A stretch of 36,122 nt of DNA from Rhodocyclaceae bacterium (GCA_020445745.1 JAGRGB010000036.1:1-36122); one strand, 5' to 3'; shown: positions 21,807 through 29,821, counted from the stretch's first letter. Notes: a model not told the origin generated them from the sequence alone. Program-made: numbers and translations.

Positions 21807-22937
21807 TCAGCCGACGTGGGAGTTGCCGAAGCGGCGCATGAAGCTGCGATCGATGTGATCCTTCCAGCGCCATACCCAGCCGCCCCACCAGCCGAGCGGG
21901 CCCCAGGCGCCCAGCGCGTAGCGGCCGCCGGTGGCCACCAGGTACAGCGCCCGCCGCTGGGGCCGCCATTCGGCCAGCGGTTCGCCCTGCACCGCGCGAC
22001 GCAGGTTGTCCGCCAGGACCGGCCCGGCGCGCACCGCGAACACGCCCGACTTCGGTCGCTGGTCGGCATAGGCGGCGACGTCGCCGGCCGCGAACACGCC
22101 GGGGTGGGAGACGCTCTGCAGGGTCGGCGCGACGCGGACGAAGCCCTCCGGATCGAGTGCCAGACCCGATCCGGCGGGCCACAGGGGAGCGCTGGCGCCG
22201 GTCACCAGCAGCGCGTAGCCGGCGGGGATCCGGGTGCCGTCCGACAGCACCGCGTGGGTGCCGTCGAGGGCGGCGACGCGGCTGCCGGCATGCCACTGGA
22301 TGCCCCTTTCGCTGAGCATCTGCAGGCACTTCCACTGCAGCCGTCTGGCCAGCCCGTCGAGCGGCAGGCCGGCGTCGCCGATCACCGACAACACCGGCGA
22401 CACGCCCTCGCCGGCGAGCCGGTGGTGGATCGCAAAGGCCAGCTCGACCGCCGCGACACCGCCGCCGATGATCGTCACCGGATTGTCACGGGCTTCGCGG
22501 CAGCGCGACAGCAAGGCCTCGATGGCGCCGACGAAGCACTCGATCGGACGCACCGGCAGGGCGTGTTCGGCGGCCCCGGCGATCGCCTCGAAGCACGTGC
22601 GCGAGCCGGTATCGATCGACAGCAGATCGTAGTCGAGCTGCGTGCCGTCGTTGCAGGCGAGGGCGCGGCCGGCGGCGTCGAGCCCTTCGCCGGCCGCCTG
22701 GACGAAGCGCACCCCGGCGTCGGCGGCGAGTCGCGCGAGGTCGAGGGCACAGGCCTCGATCGGGTAGTGGCCGGCGATCCAGCCCGGCAACATGCCCGAA
22801 TAGATCTGGCGGGCATGGGGCGACACCAGCACCACCTCGCAGCCGGGCAGCGCCCGACCGGCGAGGGCCTCGAGAACATGGACATGGGCGTGACCGCCAC
22901 CCAGCAGGATCAATCGCTTCATCGTCGCGTTCCGCAT
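21807..22937 (-). CDS. FAD/NAD(P)-binding oxidoreductase, SelD N-domain / NDH-2-like
   Basis: This is a pyridine-nucleotide-disulfide-type oxidoreductase of about 376 residues. The FAD motif L-L-G-G-G-H-A-H-V-H-V-L lies at the N-terminus, the second Rossmann motif I-I-G-G-G-V-A-A-V-E-L near the middle, and G-V-F-A-A-G-D-V-A (FAD) near the C-terminus. The G-G-G-H-A-H-V form is typical of the oxidoreductase domain that in some organisms is fused ahead of selenophosphate synthetase, and of NDH-2-like stand-alone proteins. No C-x4-C redox pair is seen. ATG 22937 shares one base with the TGA of the 47-aa peptide (TGATG); ATG 22922 with a GGAAC box is the alternative. The C-terminus has a Trp-rich stretch (G-W-W-G-G-W-V-W-R-W) that could be a membrane anchor. 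Electron acceptor and substrate are unknown. Confidence 0.87.
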   Translation of the reverse strand: MRNATMKRLILLGGGHAHVHVLEALAGRALPGCEVVLVSPHARQIYSGMLPGWIAGHYPIEACALDLARLAADAGVRFVQAAGEGLDAAGRALACNDGTQLDYDLLSIDTGSRTCFEAIAGAAEHALPVRPIECFVGAIEALLSRCREARDNPVTIIGGGVAAVELAFAIHHRLAGEGVSPVLSVIGDAGLPLDGLARRLQWKCLQMLSERGIQWHAGSRVAALDGTHAVLSDGTRIPAGYALLVTGASAPLWPAGSGLALDPEGFVRVAPTLQSVSHPGVFAAGDVAAYADQRPKSGVFAVRAGPVLADNLRRAVQGEPLAEWRPQRRALYLVATGGRYALGAWGPLGWWGGWVWRWKDHIDRSFMRRFGNSHVG

Positions 22938-23080
22938 CAACTGTCGCCGCGCCACCCGCCCTGCGCACCGCCGCCACCGCCGTCATCATCGCCGCCGCCG
23001 CCGCCACGGCCGGTGACGGCCGGGCAGGCCGTCGCCACCACCATGCGCAGTCTATCGGTGTACGGAGCGGGCGCAATCAT
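22937..23080 (-). CDS. 47-aa Gly/Asp-rich peptide between overlapping genes
   Basis: This small frame is translationally tiled into the operon. Its ATG overlaps the amidohydrolase stop as ATGA (23077-23080), and its TGA shares a base with the ATG of the FAD oxidoreductase (22937). The peptide has a short hydrophobic stretch with one cysteine (V-V-A-T-A-C-P-A-V) followed by G5-D3-G5 and a G-G-W-R-G-D end. The Gly/Asp part is encoded by a GGC/GAT triplet run. It could be a precursor peptide, a metal-binding tail, or a non-functional frame kept only by the overlaps. I do not recognise a family; the double overlap is the main support. Confidence 0.5.
   Translation of the reverse strand: MIAPAPYTDRLRMVVATACPAVTGRGGGGGDDDGGGGGAQGGWRGDS
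22968..23006. repeat. Triplet-repeat tract (GCC/GGC)
   Basis: This is a low-complexity triplet tract including five GCC units at 22991-23005, interrupted by ATC/TCA triplets. On the minus strand it encodes the Gly5-Asp3-Gly5 part of the 47-aa peptide. Such tracts can vary in length between strains. Confidence 0.6.
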
Positions 23081-24333
23081 GCCGGCGTCGGCGCGAACAC
23101 CCGCCGGGTCTCGAAGACGCCGGCAGGCAGCGCGCTGCCGCCGCTGCGCAGGGCGCGCTTGAGCACCAGATCGAACAACAGTGGATTGAACAGCTGCAGG
23201 CGCTCGAGCACGTCGACCGCGTCGAGGTCGAGCAGGCCGGCCGCGGCCAGCGACGACGGCGCGGTCAGCGGCACGACGCCCGGCAGCGGATAGTCGCTGC
23301 CGAACAGCAGTCGATCGTGCCAGTCTTCGGTCTCGATCAGGCGCCTGACCACGCCCGGGTCGCGGTTGCGGAACACCACCGCCGAGAGGTCGCCATAGAG
23401 CCGGCTGCGGGCCCGTGGCTCGTCCATCATGCGGGCGAACAGCTCGAAGCTGGCGATCGACGGCGCGGCGCCGCCGCGGTCTAGATCGGCCAGCTCGCCG
23501 AGACTCGCGCAGTGGGCCAGCACGACCCGGACACCGCGGTCGAGCGCGCGCCGCAGGCGCAGCGGATTGCCCCAGTCGGGCGGCCCGGCGCCCTGCACCG
23601 CCCACTCTTCGCCGGCATGGGTGATCAGCGGCAGATCGAGGCGGGCGAGCGCGTCGTAGAAGCGATCGCAGGCGGCATCGGCCGGGTCGATGGCCATCGC
23701 CTGAGGCAGCCACTTCACCGCGCGGGCGCCGTCGGCGGCGGCCGCGGCGAGCGTTGCGATGGCGTCCGCGCGGTACGGATGGATCGAGCACACCCACTCG
23801 AAGGCCTGGGGAGCCGCGCGGGCGACCCGCCGCGCCCAGCCATCCGGTACGTGGAGGCTGGTTTGGCCGGGCAGCGGCAGCCCGGCCCGGTCATGGGCCT
23901 GCTCGAACGCATACAGCATCAGCTTGAAACCAGCCGGCATGTCGGCCATCAGGCCTTGCAGGCGCTCGACGAAGCTGTCGTCCACCCGTCCCGGGGCGTC
24001 ATCCACGCAGGCGGCGTTCATGTAGAAGAGGCGCTGGACATACTCGAGCGGATGCCAGGGGCGCAACATCCTCGGCGTGACGCGGATGCCGCTGCCTCCA
24101 TCGCCGACGCCGGCCAGATGGACGTGGCAGTCCCACACCCGGGCCGGGTCGAGGCCGGACCAGGCCGCGGCGACCAGGGGATGGGCGGCCAGCTCGGCGG
24201 ACAGGGCCGCGTGACAGGGATTGATCAGCCGCGGACGGCCATGGCCGGCGACACCGGCCAGCGCCAGGGCGGCGACGGCGAGGGATCCCTCGAGCCAGCG
24301 GCGGCGGGCGGGTACGAGCGGCCGCGGACTCAT
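23077..24333 (-). CDS. Amidohydrolase-family metal-dependent hydrolase with Tat-type signal
   Basis: This is a 418-residue TIM-barrel hydrolase of the amidohydrolase_2 type. Likely metal or catalytic residues are D68-C-H70-V-H72 (first strand), K207 (A-V-K-W-L-P), H239 (I-T-H-A-G), H274 (L-A-H-C) and D347 (F-G-S-D-Y-P). The N-terminus R-R-R-W-L-E-G-S followed by a hydrophobic stretch ending A-G-H-G resembles a twin-arginine signal or anchor, so the enzyme may act outside the cytoplasm. ATG 24333 is the best start; the frame upstream is low-complexity. It overlaps the 47-aa peptide by ATGA and follows the XRE regulator gene after 67 bases. The family includes decarboxylases and lactonases; the substrate is unknown. 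Confidence 0.87.
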   Translation of the reverse strand: MSPRPLVPARRRWLEGSLAVAALALAGVAGHGRPRLINPCHAALSAELAAHPLVAAAWSGLDPARVWDCHVHLAGVGDGGSGIRVTPRMLRPWHPLEYVQRLFYMNAACVDDAPGRVDDSFVERLQGLMADMPAGFKLMLYAFEQAHDRAGLPLPGQTSLHVPDGWARRVARAAPQAFEWVCSIHPYRADAIATLAAAAADGARAVKWLPQAMAIDPADAACDRFYDALARLDLPLITHAGEEWAVQGAGPPDWGNPLRLRRALDRGVRVVLAHCASLGELADLDRGGAAPSIASFELFARMMDEPRARSRLYGDLSAVVFRNRDPGVVRRLIETEDWHDRLLFGSDYPLPGVVPLTAPSSLAAAGLLDLDAVDVLERLQLFNPLLFDLVLKRALRSGGSALPAGVFETRRVFAPTPA

Positions 24334-24400
24334 CGGCCCGGCCCCCGCGGCGCGACGATGCCTTGCGACGACGGCACGGCACGAGCGGCGATCGCGTGGC

Positions 24401-25162
24401 TCAGGCCCGTGGCGGCCATTCGCCCTCGGCCCGCAGTCGATCACGAAACGCGGCCATCAACCACGATCGCATGCCGATCACCAGCGTGTACGGACGGCGC
24501 TTGTCGCCGGGCAGCTTGTGGTCGAGGACGTGCTGCCGCGCGAAGTCCTGGGCGATGCGCGCCAAGCGCTCGCGCAGGGCCCTGGCCGGCCCGCTGCCGA
24601 TCTGGCCATTGACCACCATCAGGATCTCGGATTCGCCGTCGAAACCACCGGCGAAGTAGTCGTCGATGACCTCGCTGCGGAAGAAGTTCATCACCGGCCC
24701 ATGGGGCAGCCAGCGGAAGCCCTTGGCGAGCTTCAGCCGATAGCGGTTGTCGGGCCGCAGGTCGATCAGGCCGAGCCGGTCGAGCCGCGAAAGGGCGTGG
24801 ATGCACTCGGCTTCGGACAGGCGGTAGGTGGCGACGATCTGCGCGAGGGACCACCCCGACAGGCAGCAGATCGCCACCAGCAGCAGGTCGCGGTCGGACA
24901 CCACCGCCTTCTCCTGCGCCAGCGAGAGTTCGTCGAGCAGCGGTTCGCGCTCGGCGACGCTGCGCGACAGCTCGGCGAAGTCCAGCTTGAGCACGCGGCA
25001 GATCGCGTCGACCCGCGACAGCGGCATGTCTCCGGCCGCCGAGAACATCCGTTTGACACTGGACTCGGCGATACCGAGTTGCCGCGCCAGCGCGCCGTAG
25101 GTCAGGCCCGCCGCCTTCAGCTCGGCTTTCAGAACGTCGATCAGATCGTGGCTGGTGCTCAC
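24401..25162 (-). CDS. XRE-type transcriptional regulator with C-terminal effector domain
   Basis: This is a 253-residue protein with an N-terminal XRE helix-turn-helix (about 4-60; G-A-L-A-R-Q-L-G-I-A-E-S-S-V-K-R-M-F) followed by a larger alpha/beta domain with a second winged-helix-like segment (about 90-135; S-E-A-E-C-I-H-A-L-S-R-L-D-R-L-G-L-I). A GTG start at 25162 is chosen because GGGAGG sits 7-8 bases upstream and the helix-turn-helix begins right after it. It is the first gene of the minus-strand cluster that contains the amidohydrolase, the peptide, the FAD oxidoreductase and the MFS-acyltransferase, so it may regulate them. The effector is unknown. The frame is open far upstream, but that part lies antisense to the sirtuin gene. 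Confidence 0.85.
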   Translation of the reverse strand: MSTSHDLIDVLKAELKAAGLTYGALARQLGIAESSVKRMFSAAGDMPLSRVDAICRVLKLDFAELSRSVAEREPLLDELSLAQEKAVVSDRDLLLVAICCLSGWSLAQIVATYRLSEAECIHALSRLDRLGLIDLRPDNRYRLKLAKGFRWLPHGPVMNFFRSEVIDDYFAGGFDGESEILMVVNGQIGSGPARALRERLARIAQDFARQHVLDHKLPGDKRRPYTLVIGMRSWLMAAFRDRLRAEGEWPPRA

Positions 25163-25349
25163 TGGACCGCCTCCCGGCGCCGCGCCGACATCGTCGAACG
25201 ATACGATACAGCCGCCAAATCGGCAGCGGCGGCGGGGCATGCCGCTCGCGCCGTCGTTCCCGCCACTCGTCCGGCCGCCCGGGAAATCGCCTTGCGCCGC
25301 CCCGGGGCACTGTCTAGAAATGGATCGTGGCAACGGCAAAGGAGACTGA

Positions 25350-25484
25350 ATGTCACGTTTGTTGGTGGCATTGATGGCAACCCTATTATCCGTGGCAAGC
25401 GTCAATGTCTGGGCCGGGTGCTCGGGCGACCATGCATCGGACGACCGTGGCGGGATGAGTACGCCGAAAAAGCCATCTGCCTGA
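25350..25484 (+). CDS. 44-aa exported peptide
   Basis: This small gene has good signals: AGGAGA 6-7 bases before ATG 25350, a hydrophobic signal sequence (residues 1-22, ending V-W-A), and a strong terminator 24 bases after the stop. The mature part, of about 22 residues, begins G-C-S-G-D-H, so C24 sits near the cleavage site. The preceding residues (V-W-A-G-C) do not make a canonical lipobox, but processing as a lipoprotein is conceivable. The rest is polar with no further cysteine. I do not recognise a family. A weak promoter candidate (TTGCGC at 25292, TAGAAA at 25315) has 17-base spacing. Confidence 0.65.
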   Translation: MSRLLVALMATLLSVASVNVWAGCSGDHASDDRGGMSTPKKPSA

Positions 25485-25507
25485 ATCGCCCCGAGAGGGC
25501 GAACGAA

Positions 25508-25541
25508 ATCGGGCCGGTTGAACACCGGCCCGATGTTTTTT
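25508..25541 (+). terminator. Strong rho-independent terminator
   Basis: ATCGGGCCGG (25508-25517) and CCGGCCCGAT (25525-25534) form a perfect 10-bp stem with a TTGAACA loop, followed by G and six T (25536-25541). It ends the transcript of the 44-aa exported peptide and isolates it from the sirtuin gene. Confidence 0.93.
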
Positions 25542-25597
25542 GGCCGCGCCGGACCGCGTACCCCTGGCGCCGCCCCATCGTCACCTGCCGCGCGACC

Positions 25598-26365
25598 ATG
25601 AAGATTTCCGCCGAATTGCTGGCACGCCTGGACGGCGCACGCCACGTGATGTTCTTCACCGGAGCCGGCGTGTCGGCGGAGAGCGGCATCCCGACCTTCC
25701 GGGACACGCCGGGCGGCCTGTGGGCACGCTTCGAGGCCGCGGAACTGGCCACCGCCGAGGCATTCCGGCGCGATCCTGCACTGGTCTGGGGCTGGTACGA
25801 GTGGCGTCGGATGAAGGTGCTGCGCGCTCGTCCGAATCCGGCCCACGAGGCGATCGCGGCGCTGGCTGCCGACCGCCCGGTCAGTGTCGTCACGCAGAAC
25901 GTGGACGACCTCCACGAACGTTCCGGCAGCGATGTCCGCGCCCACCTGCACGGCCACCTCGACCGACCCCGCTGTTTCGATTGCGGCACGCCCGCACGCC
26001 ACCCGCCCGGGGTGCCGGCCGTGGCCGAAGGCGGAGCCCGCATCGAGCCGCCCGCCTGCCGCAAGTGCGGCGGCCTGCTGCGCCCCGGCGTGGTGTGGTT
26101 CGGCGAAGCACTGCCTGCAGCCGACTGGCAGGCAGCGATGCAGGCGCTCGACGAAGCCGACCTGCTGTTCAGCGTGGGAACCTCGTCGCTGGTCTGGCCG
26201 GCTGCGGAGATCCCGCTGTGGGCGGCCCGCCGCGGGGCCTGCGTGGTGCAGGTCAATCCGCAGCCGACCGCGCTCGACGAGGTGGCCGATTTCAACCTGC
26301 AGGGGCCGGCCGGCGAGGTGCTGCGCGAATTGCTCGCCGCGCGACGGCGACCATCGGAGCGCTGA
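25598..26365 (+). CDS. NAD-dependent protein deacylase (Sir2 family, class III-like)
   Basis: This is a 255-residue sirtuin that removes acyl groups from lysine with NAD+. The NAD motif G-A-G-V-S-A-E-S-G-I-P-T-F-R lies at 22-35, T-Q-N-V-D-D-L-H at 99-106, and the catalytic H118 in H-L-H-G. The zinc cysteines are C126/C129 and C154/C157. Y67 and R70 (W-Y-E-W-R) match the Y-x-x-R pair that in SIRT5 and bacterial CobB favours succinyl, malonyl or glutaryl lysine, so desuccinylase activity is plausible. The start ATG 25598 lies before the conserved core; no clear ribosome binding site is seen. The terminator at 25508-25541 lies 56 bases upstream, so its promoter must be in that short gap or transcription must read through. 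cobB would be a fair name, but orthology is not proven. Confidence 0.93.
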   Translation: MKISAELLARLDGARHVMFFTGAGVSAESGIPTFRDTPGGLWARFEAAELATAEAFRRDPALVWGWYEWRRMKVLRARPNPAHEAIAALAADRPVSVVTQNVDDLHERSGSDVRAHLHGHLDRPRCFDCGTPARHPPGVPAVAEGGARIEPPACRKCGGLLRPGVVWFGEALPAADWQAAMQALDEADLLFSVGTSSLVWPAAEIPLWAARRGACVVQVNPQPTALDEVADFNLQGPAGEVLRELLAARRRPSER

Positions 26366-26418
26366 CCGCCGGGCAGGGCCGGCCGCGTGCCAGCGCGCTG
26401 CCCACGGCGACGGATCCG

Positions 26419-26931
26419 TCACGATCGACCGTGGTCGCCGTAGACAGCCGCCCGCTGCTTTGCCGGGCGCCACACCTGGCGCTCGAACCAGAGCGCGAAG
26501 CGGGCAGCGGAACGGCCACCGGCGAGCCTCGCCAACCGCTCGATGCCGGCCCGCGACACCAGCTCCGGCCCCCCGGGAGGCTGCCGGTACTCGGTGGACG
26601 ACAGGCCGCCCAGCCGCAACCCCGGCCGGCGCAGCTCGAGGGCCTGCAGGACGTCGTCGAGCCAGGCCCAGGGCTCGCCCGCCGGCGCTTCCTCGATCCG
26701 TATCTGGAGTCCGTCGAAGGCGTAGTAGCGCCCCTCCCAGCGACGGTAATGGATACGGCGAACGAGCGCCGGCAAGCGCGATCCGGCCTCCACCAGCAGC
26801 GCACCCCACGAATAGGCACACAGGCCGGTGACCAGCAGCGCGGTCTTGGGGTGGCCGCCGGCGAGGCAGATGCCGAGGATGATCCCACCGCCACCACCGA
26901 TCACAGCATGCCATGGCATCAACGGGTGCAC
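26419..26931 (-). CDS. Hypothetical membrane protein, 170 aa
   Basis: Two hydrophobic segments near the N-terminus (about 8-25 and 29-47, the first Gly-rich) are followed by a soluble domain of about 120 residues beginning R-R-I-H-Y-R-R-W-E-G-R-Y-Y-A-F. Its Arg/Trp/Tyr-rich start and later charged helices suggest a cytoplasmic domain on a membrane hairpin. I do not recognise a family. The start is ATG 26931, or ATG 26919 (M-P-W-H). It is convergent with the sirtuin gene and divergent from the DUF1631-like gene, so its 5' end faces that gene's upstream region. The probable CTG start of the neighbour leaves about 130 bases between the two. Confidence 0.65.
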   Translation of the reverse strand: MHPLMPWHAVIGGGGGIILGICLAGGHPKTALLVTGLCAYSWGALLVEAGSRLPALVRRIHYRRWEGRYYAFDGLQIRIEEAPAGEPWAWLDDVLQALELRRPGLRLGGLSSTEYRQPPGGPELVSRAGIERLARLAGGRSAARFALWFERQVWRPAKQRAAVYGDHGRS

Positions 26932-27059
26932 CCGAATTTCCCCCCCACGCGGCGGCGCCGTGGCGCCCTTCGTCCAGTGATTTCCGCGAGATCTTGCGAA
27001 GACCTCGAAGTTACGTCAGCATCACCCGAAAGCCCATTGAAACCAATGGAGTTCCAGCC

Positions 27060-28979
27060 CTGAACGCCGTCACCGAGTCCACCTATCCGGCACTGTTGGC
27101 GAGTTGCCGGAAGCAGTTTCTCGATGTGCTCGAGGCCTTCGCCCGCGACCGCGGCTTCGTGCGCCGCGACGAACTTGCCGGCCTCGCAGACGAAGCCGGC
27201 CTGGCGTTCGACGAACTTGCCGGACTGAAGGGCCATCGCGGATTCGAGGCGGCGCAGGGCCTGACCTCGTCCCGAATCAGTCTCTTGCAGGAAGCAGACC
27301 TCGAATTCTCGATCGTCCTCAACGACGTGGCAAGGCGCGCGCGCGATCGCTGCGAGGGCGAACTGGCGCGCGTGCACGCCTGCCTGATGCGTGTCCTGGG
27401 CCGCCGCGACAGCAGCTCGGAACAGTGCCCGATCGGTCCGGAAGCAGCCTGCCGCGGCCTGCGCGGACTCGCCGAAGCGGCCGGACTCGATCCCGAACTG
27501 AGGCTGCGCTTGCTCAGCAACAACGCCGACGAGCTGGCGCATTGCCTGCACGCCCTCTACCGCCGGCTGATGCAGCAGTTCAAGGACGCCGGCTTCGCCG
27601 AACTGGCCGCTGCCACGCGCCAGCCGTCGTCGCGCCGCGAGGCCGCAGCGGGCGCTGCGCAGGTCGGTGGCGCGATCGCCTCCCTGCACAGGTCGATGCT
27701 GCCGGCCGACGCGGCCAGCGCCGGTGGCCAGGCAGTACCGCCGGACCTGCTGCGCCTGATCGGCCAGTGGATCGACGAGCATTGCGGCGCCGGCGAGCCG
27801 TTTGCGGGCAGCCGGCTCGCGTCGCTGCTGTCGCCGCGGCGGGCAGCCGCGGTGGTCACCGTCGAGAGGCTGTTCGACGCGCTGGCGGTCGAGCCGTCGC
27901 TGGCCGCCGGCCTGAGGGCGGCCCTCGGACATCTGCGGGTGCCGCTGCTCAAGCTCGCGCTGGAGAGCGACGCGTTGTTCTCCTCCGCCGAGCATCCTGC
28001 CAACCGCCTGGCGCAGGCGATGGCTGCCGCCTGTGCCGGCATCGAGGCCGGCACGACCGACGAGTCGCCGTGGCTGTCCCGCGTCGATGCGACCGCGCGG
28101 GCGCTGTCGCAGCCGACCGGAGAGCCGGCCCAGGCGATGCGGCAGGCGCTGGGTGCCACCGAAGCCCTGATCGACGAGCGGCTGCAGAACATGCGCGATG
28201 CCGCCCGCGTCGCAGCCGACGCGGCACTGCGCTCGGAGCGCCACGACGCGTGCCTGGCCGGGGCCAGCCGGGCGCTGCGGGCAATGATCGAAGCGCGCAC
28301 GCCGGATGCCGTCGTGGACTTTCTCGAGCTCTACTGGATCCAGGTGCTGGCCCGCACCGCCTATGCCAAGGGCGATCGCAGCACCGAGTACGAATCCTTG
28401 CTGCGCACCGCCGTCGAACTGGTCGACAGCGTGCGTCCGGTAGCGGACGGCCAACGGCTGCGGTCGCGGCTGCCGGAGCTGATCAGGCGGCTGCAGGGCG
28501 GCATCGAGCTGCTCGGCCTCGAGCCCCGACGGCGCACCGCGGCGCTGGCGCCGTGCATGGACCTGCACTCGGCGATGGTGTGCAATGCGCCTCCGCCGGC
28601 CTATCGCCGGGCACGACCGGTCGGACTGCGGCTGCGTCCGGTGCCGGACATCGAGCACGCGCGGCTGCTGATGCACGGCGGCCACAGTCCCCGGGATGCC
28701 GTCGCCCCGAAGTGGCTGCAGTCGGTGGACGTCGGCGAATGGCTGTTCCTGCAGGGCGACGAGATCGGACGCTGGCACGGTTGCGTGGGCTGGGTCGGAC
28801 CGATGCGGCAGTTGCTGACGCTGGTCGGCACCGACGGCGTATCCCTGCTGCTGGTGTCTCTGCGCGCGCTGTCGGAGATGGCCGAGAGCGGCAACGCCCA
28901 TCTGCTGAAGATCCCGTCACCGCTCGACGTGGTCGCGCGCCAGCTGGTCGCGACCGGCACGCCCGGGCGCAAAGCTTGA
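27060..28979 (+). CDS. DUF1631-like protein, probable CTG start
   Basis: This protein of about 639 residues resembles DUF1631, a proteobacterial family of unknown function. Family-like features are the helical N-terminus (Y-P-A-L-L-A-S-C-R-K-Q-F-L-D), the central S-L-H-R-S-M-L and later helical repeats, and a C-terminal PilZ-like module (V-G-E-W-L-F-L-Q-G-D-E-I-G-R-W-H-G-C-V-G-W-V). The frame contains no ATG, GTG or TTG between 26913 and the first family-like residues. A GGAG box (27048-27051) stands 8 bases before CTG 27060, which is the preferred start. ATG 26913 is possible but would add about 49 Pro/Arg-rich residues and run into the divergent gene. A PilZ-like end might bind c-di-GMP, but the R-x3-R motif is not evident. 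It is followed after 71 bases by the methyltransferase gene. Confidence 0.78.
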   Translation: MNAVTESTYPALLASCRKQFLDVLEAFARDRGFVRRDELAGLADEAGLAFDELAGLKGHRGFEAAQGLTSSRISLLQEADLEFSIVLNDVARRARDRCEGELARVHACLMRVLGRRDSSSEQCPIGPEAACRGLRGLAEAAGLDPELRLRLLSNNADELAHCLHALYRRLMQQFKDAGFAELAAATRQPSSRREAAAGAAQVGGAIASLHRSMLPADAASAGGQAVPPDLLRLIGQWIDEHCGAGEPFAGSRLASLLSPRRAAAVVTVERLFDALAVEPSLAAGLRAALGHLRVPLLKLALESDALFSSAEHPANRLAQAMAAACAGIEAGTTDESPWLSRVDATARALSQPTGEPAQAMRQALGATEALIDERLQNMRDAARVAADAALRSERHDACLAGASRALRAMIEARTPDAVVDFLELYWIQVLARTAYAKGDRSTEYESLLRTAVELVDSVRPVADGQRLRSRLPELIRRLQGGIELLGLEPRRRTAALAPCMDLHSAMVCNAPPPAYRRARPVGLRLRPVPDIEHARLLMHGGHSPRDAVAPKWLQSVDVGEWLFLQGDEIGRWHGCVGWVGPMRQLLTLVGTDGVSLLLVSLRALSEMAESGNAHLLKIPSPLDVVARQLVATGTPGRKA

Positions 28980-29050
28980 TCCGGGTCGGTGCACGAATGC
29001 GCGCTATCGGGTACAAAGGCAGCCGAAACCACCTTCCCGGGCCTGACCGA

Positions 29051-29821
29051 ATGAGCACGCCGCCGGACGACCGAATCGTCCATTCCCCGCACCGCCCGCT
29101 GACCGCCTACTACGCCAGCGAGAGCGACCGGCGGGGCTTCGTCCGCAGCATCTTCGACAGCACCGCGCGCCACTACGACCGGGTCGAACGTCTGCTGGCC
29201 CTCGGTACCGGCCCCTGGTACCGGCGACAGGCGCTGATGCGCGCCGGCCTCGCTCCCGGCATGCGGATCGTCGATGTCGGCGTCGGCACCGGCCTGGTGG
29301 CGCGGGAGGCCGCGACGCTGGCCGGCGATCCGACACTGGTCGTCGGTGTCGATCCGAGCCCCGAGATGATGGCCAATGCCGACCTGCCGGAAGGTGTCCG
29401 CCTGGTCGAGGGTCGCGCCGAGGAGATGCCGCTGCCGGATGCCGAGTTCGACATGCTGAGCATGGGCTACGCGCTGCGTCACATCGGTGATCTGGCGGCG
29501 GCCTTCGCGGAATTCCATCGGGTGCTGAAGCCGGGTGGCAGGGTCTGTCTGCTGGAAATCACGCGCCCGGCCCACTTCTGGAGCCGGGCACTGCTGAAGG
29601 GCTACATGCGGGGTGTGGTGCCGGCCCTGGCACGGGTCGTCGGCGGAGGCGCCGAGACTGCCCGGCTGTGGCGCTACTACTGGGACACGATAGACGCCTG
29701 CGCGTCGCCGGCCGACGTGCTGGCGACGCTGCGGGCCGCCGGTTTCACGGACGTCCGGCACCACATCGAGACCCCGGCCCTGTCGGTGTTCGCGGAATTC
29801 CAGGCGACCAAGCCCGGCTGA
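29051..29821 (+). CDS. UbiE/COQ5-like SAM-dependent methyltransferase
   Basis: This is a 256-residue class I methyltransferase. Motif I is V-D-V-G-V-G-T-G (about 74-81). A UbiE-like N-terminal F-D-S-T-A-R-H-Y-D-R-V (35-45) and the late M-G-Y-A-L-R-H-I and L-K-P-G-G-R-V-C-L-L-E-I-T-R-P blocks follow the UbiE pattern, while the C-terminus (F-A-E-F-Q-A-T-K-P-G) differs from the usual R-x-G-x-A-x-L-H-x-G-x ending. It could therefore be a paralogue acting on another lipid or quinone. ATG 29051 opens the conserved part. No ubiquinone gene is adjacent. It converges with the GumN-family gene. Confidence 0.85.
   Translation: MSTPPDDRIVHSPHRPLTAYYASESDRRGFVRSIFDSTARHYDRVERLLALGTGPWYRRQALMRAGLAPGMRIVDVGVGTGLVAREAATLAGDPTLVVGVDPSPEMMANADLPEGVRLVEGRAEEMPLPDAEFDMLSMGYALRHIGDLAAAFAEFHRVLKPGGRVCLLEITRPAHFWSRALLKGYMRGVVPALARVVGGGAETARLWRYYWDTIDACASPADVLATLRAAGFTDVRHHIETPALSVFAEFQATKPG

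Noticed and set aside
25163-26914. Long minus-strand extension of the XRE regulator frame
   Set aside because: It lies antisense to the sirtuin and the exported peptide genes, has no domain signs, and GTG 25162 with a strong ribosome binding site fits the helix-turn-helix start.
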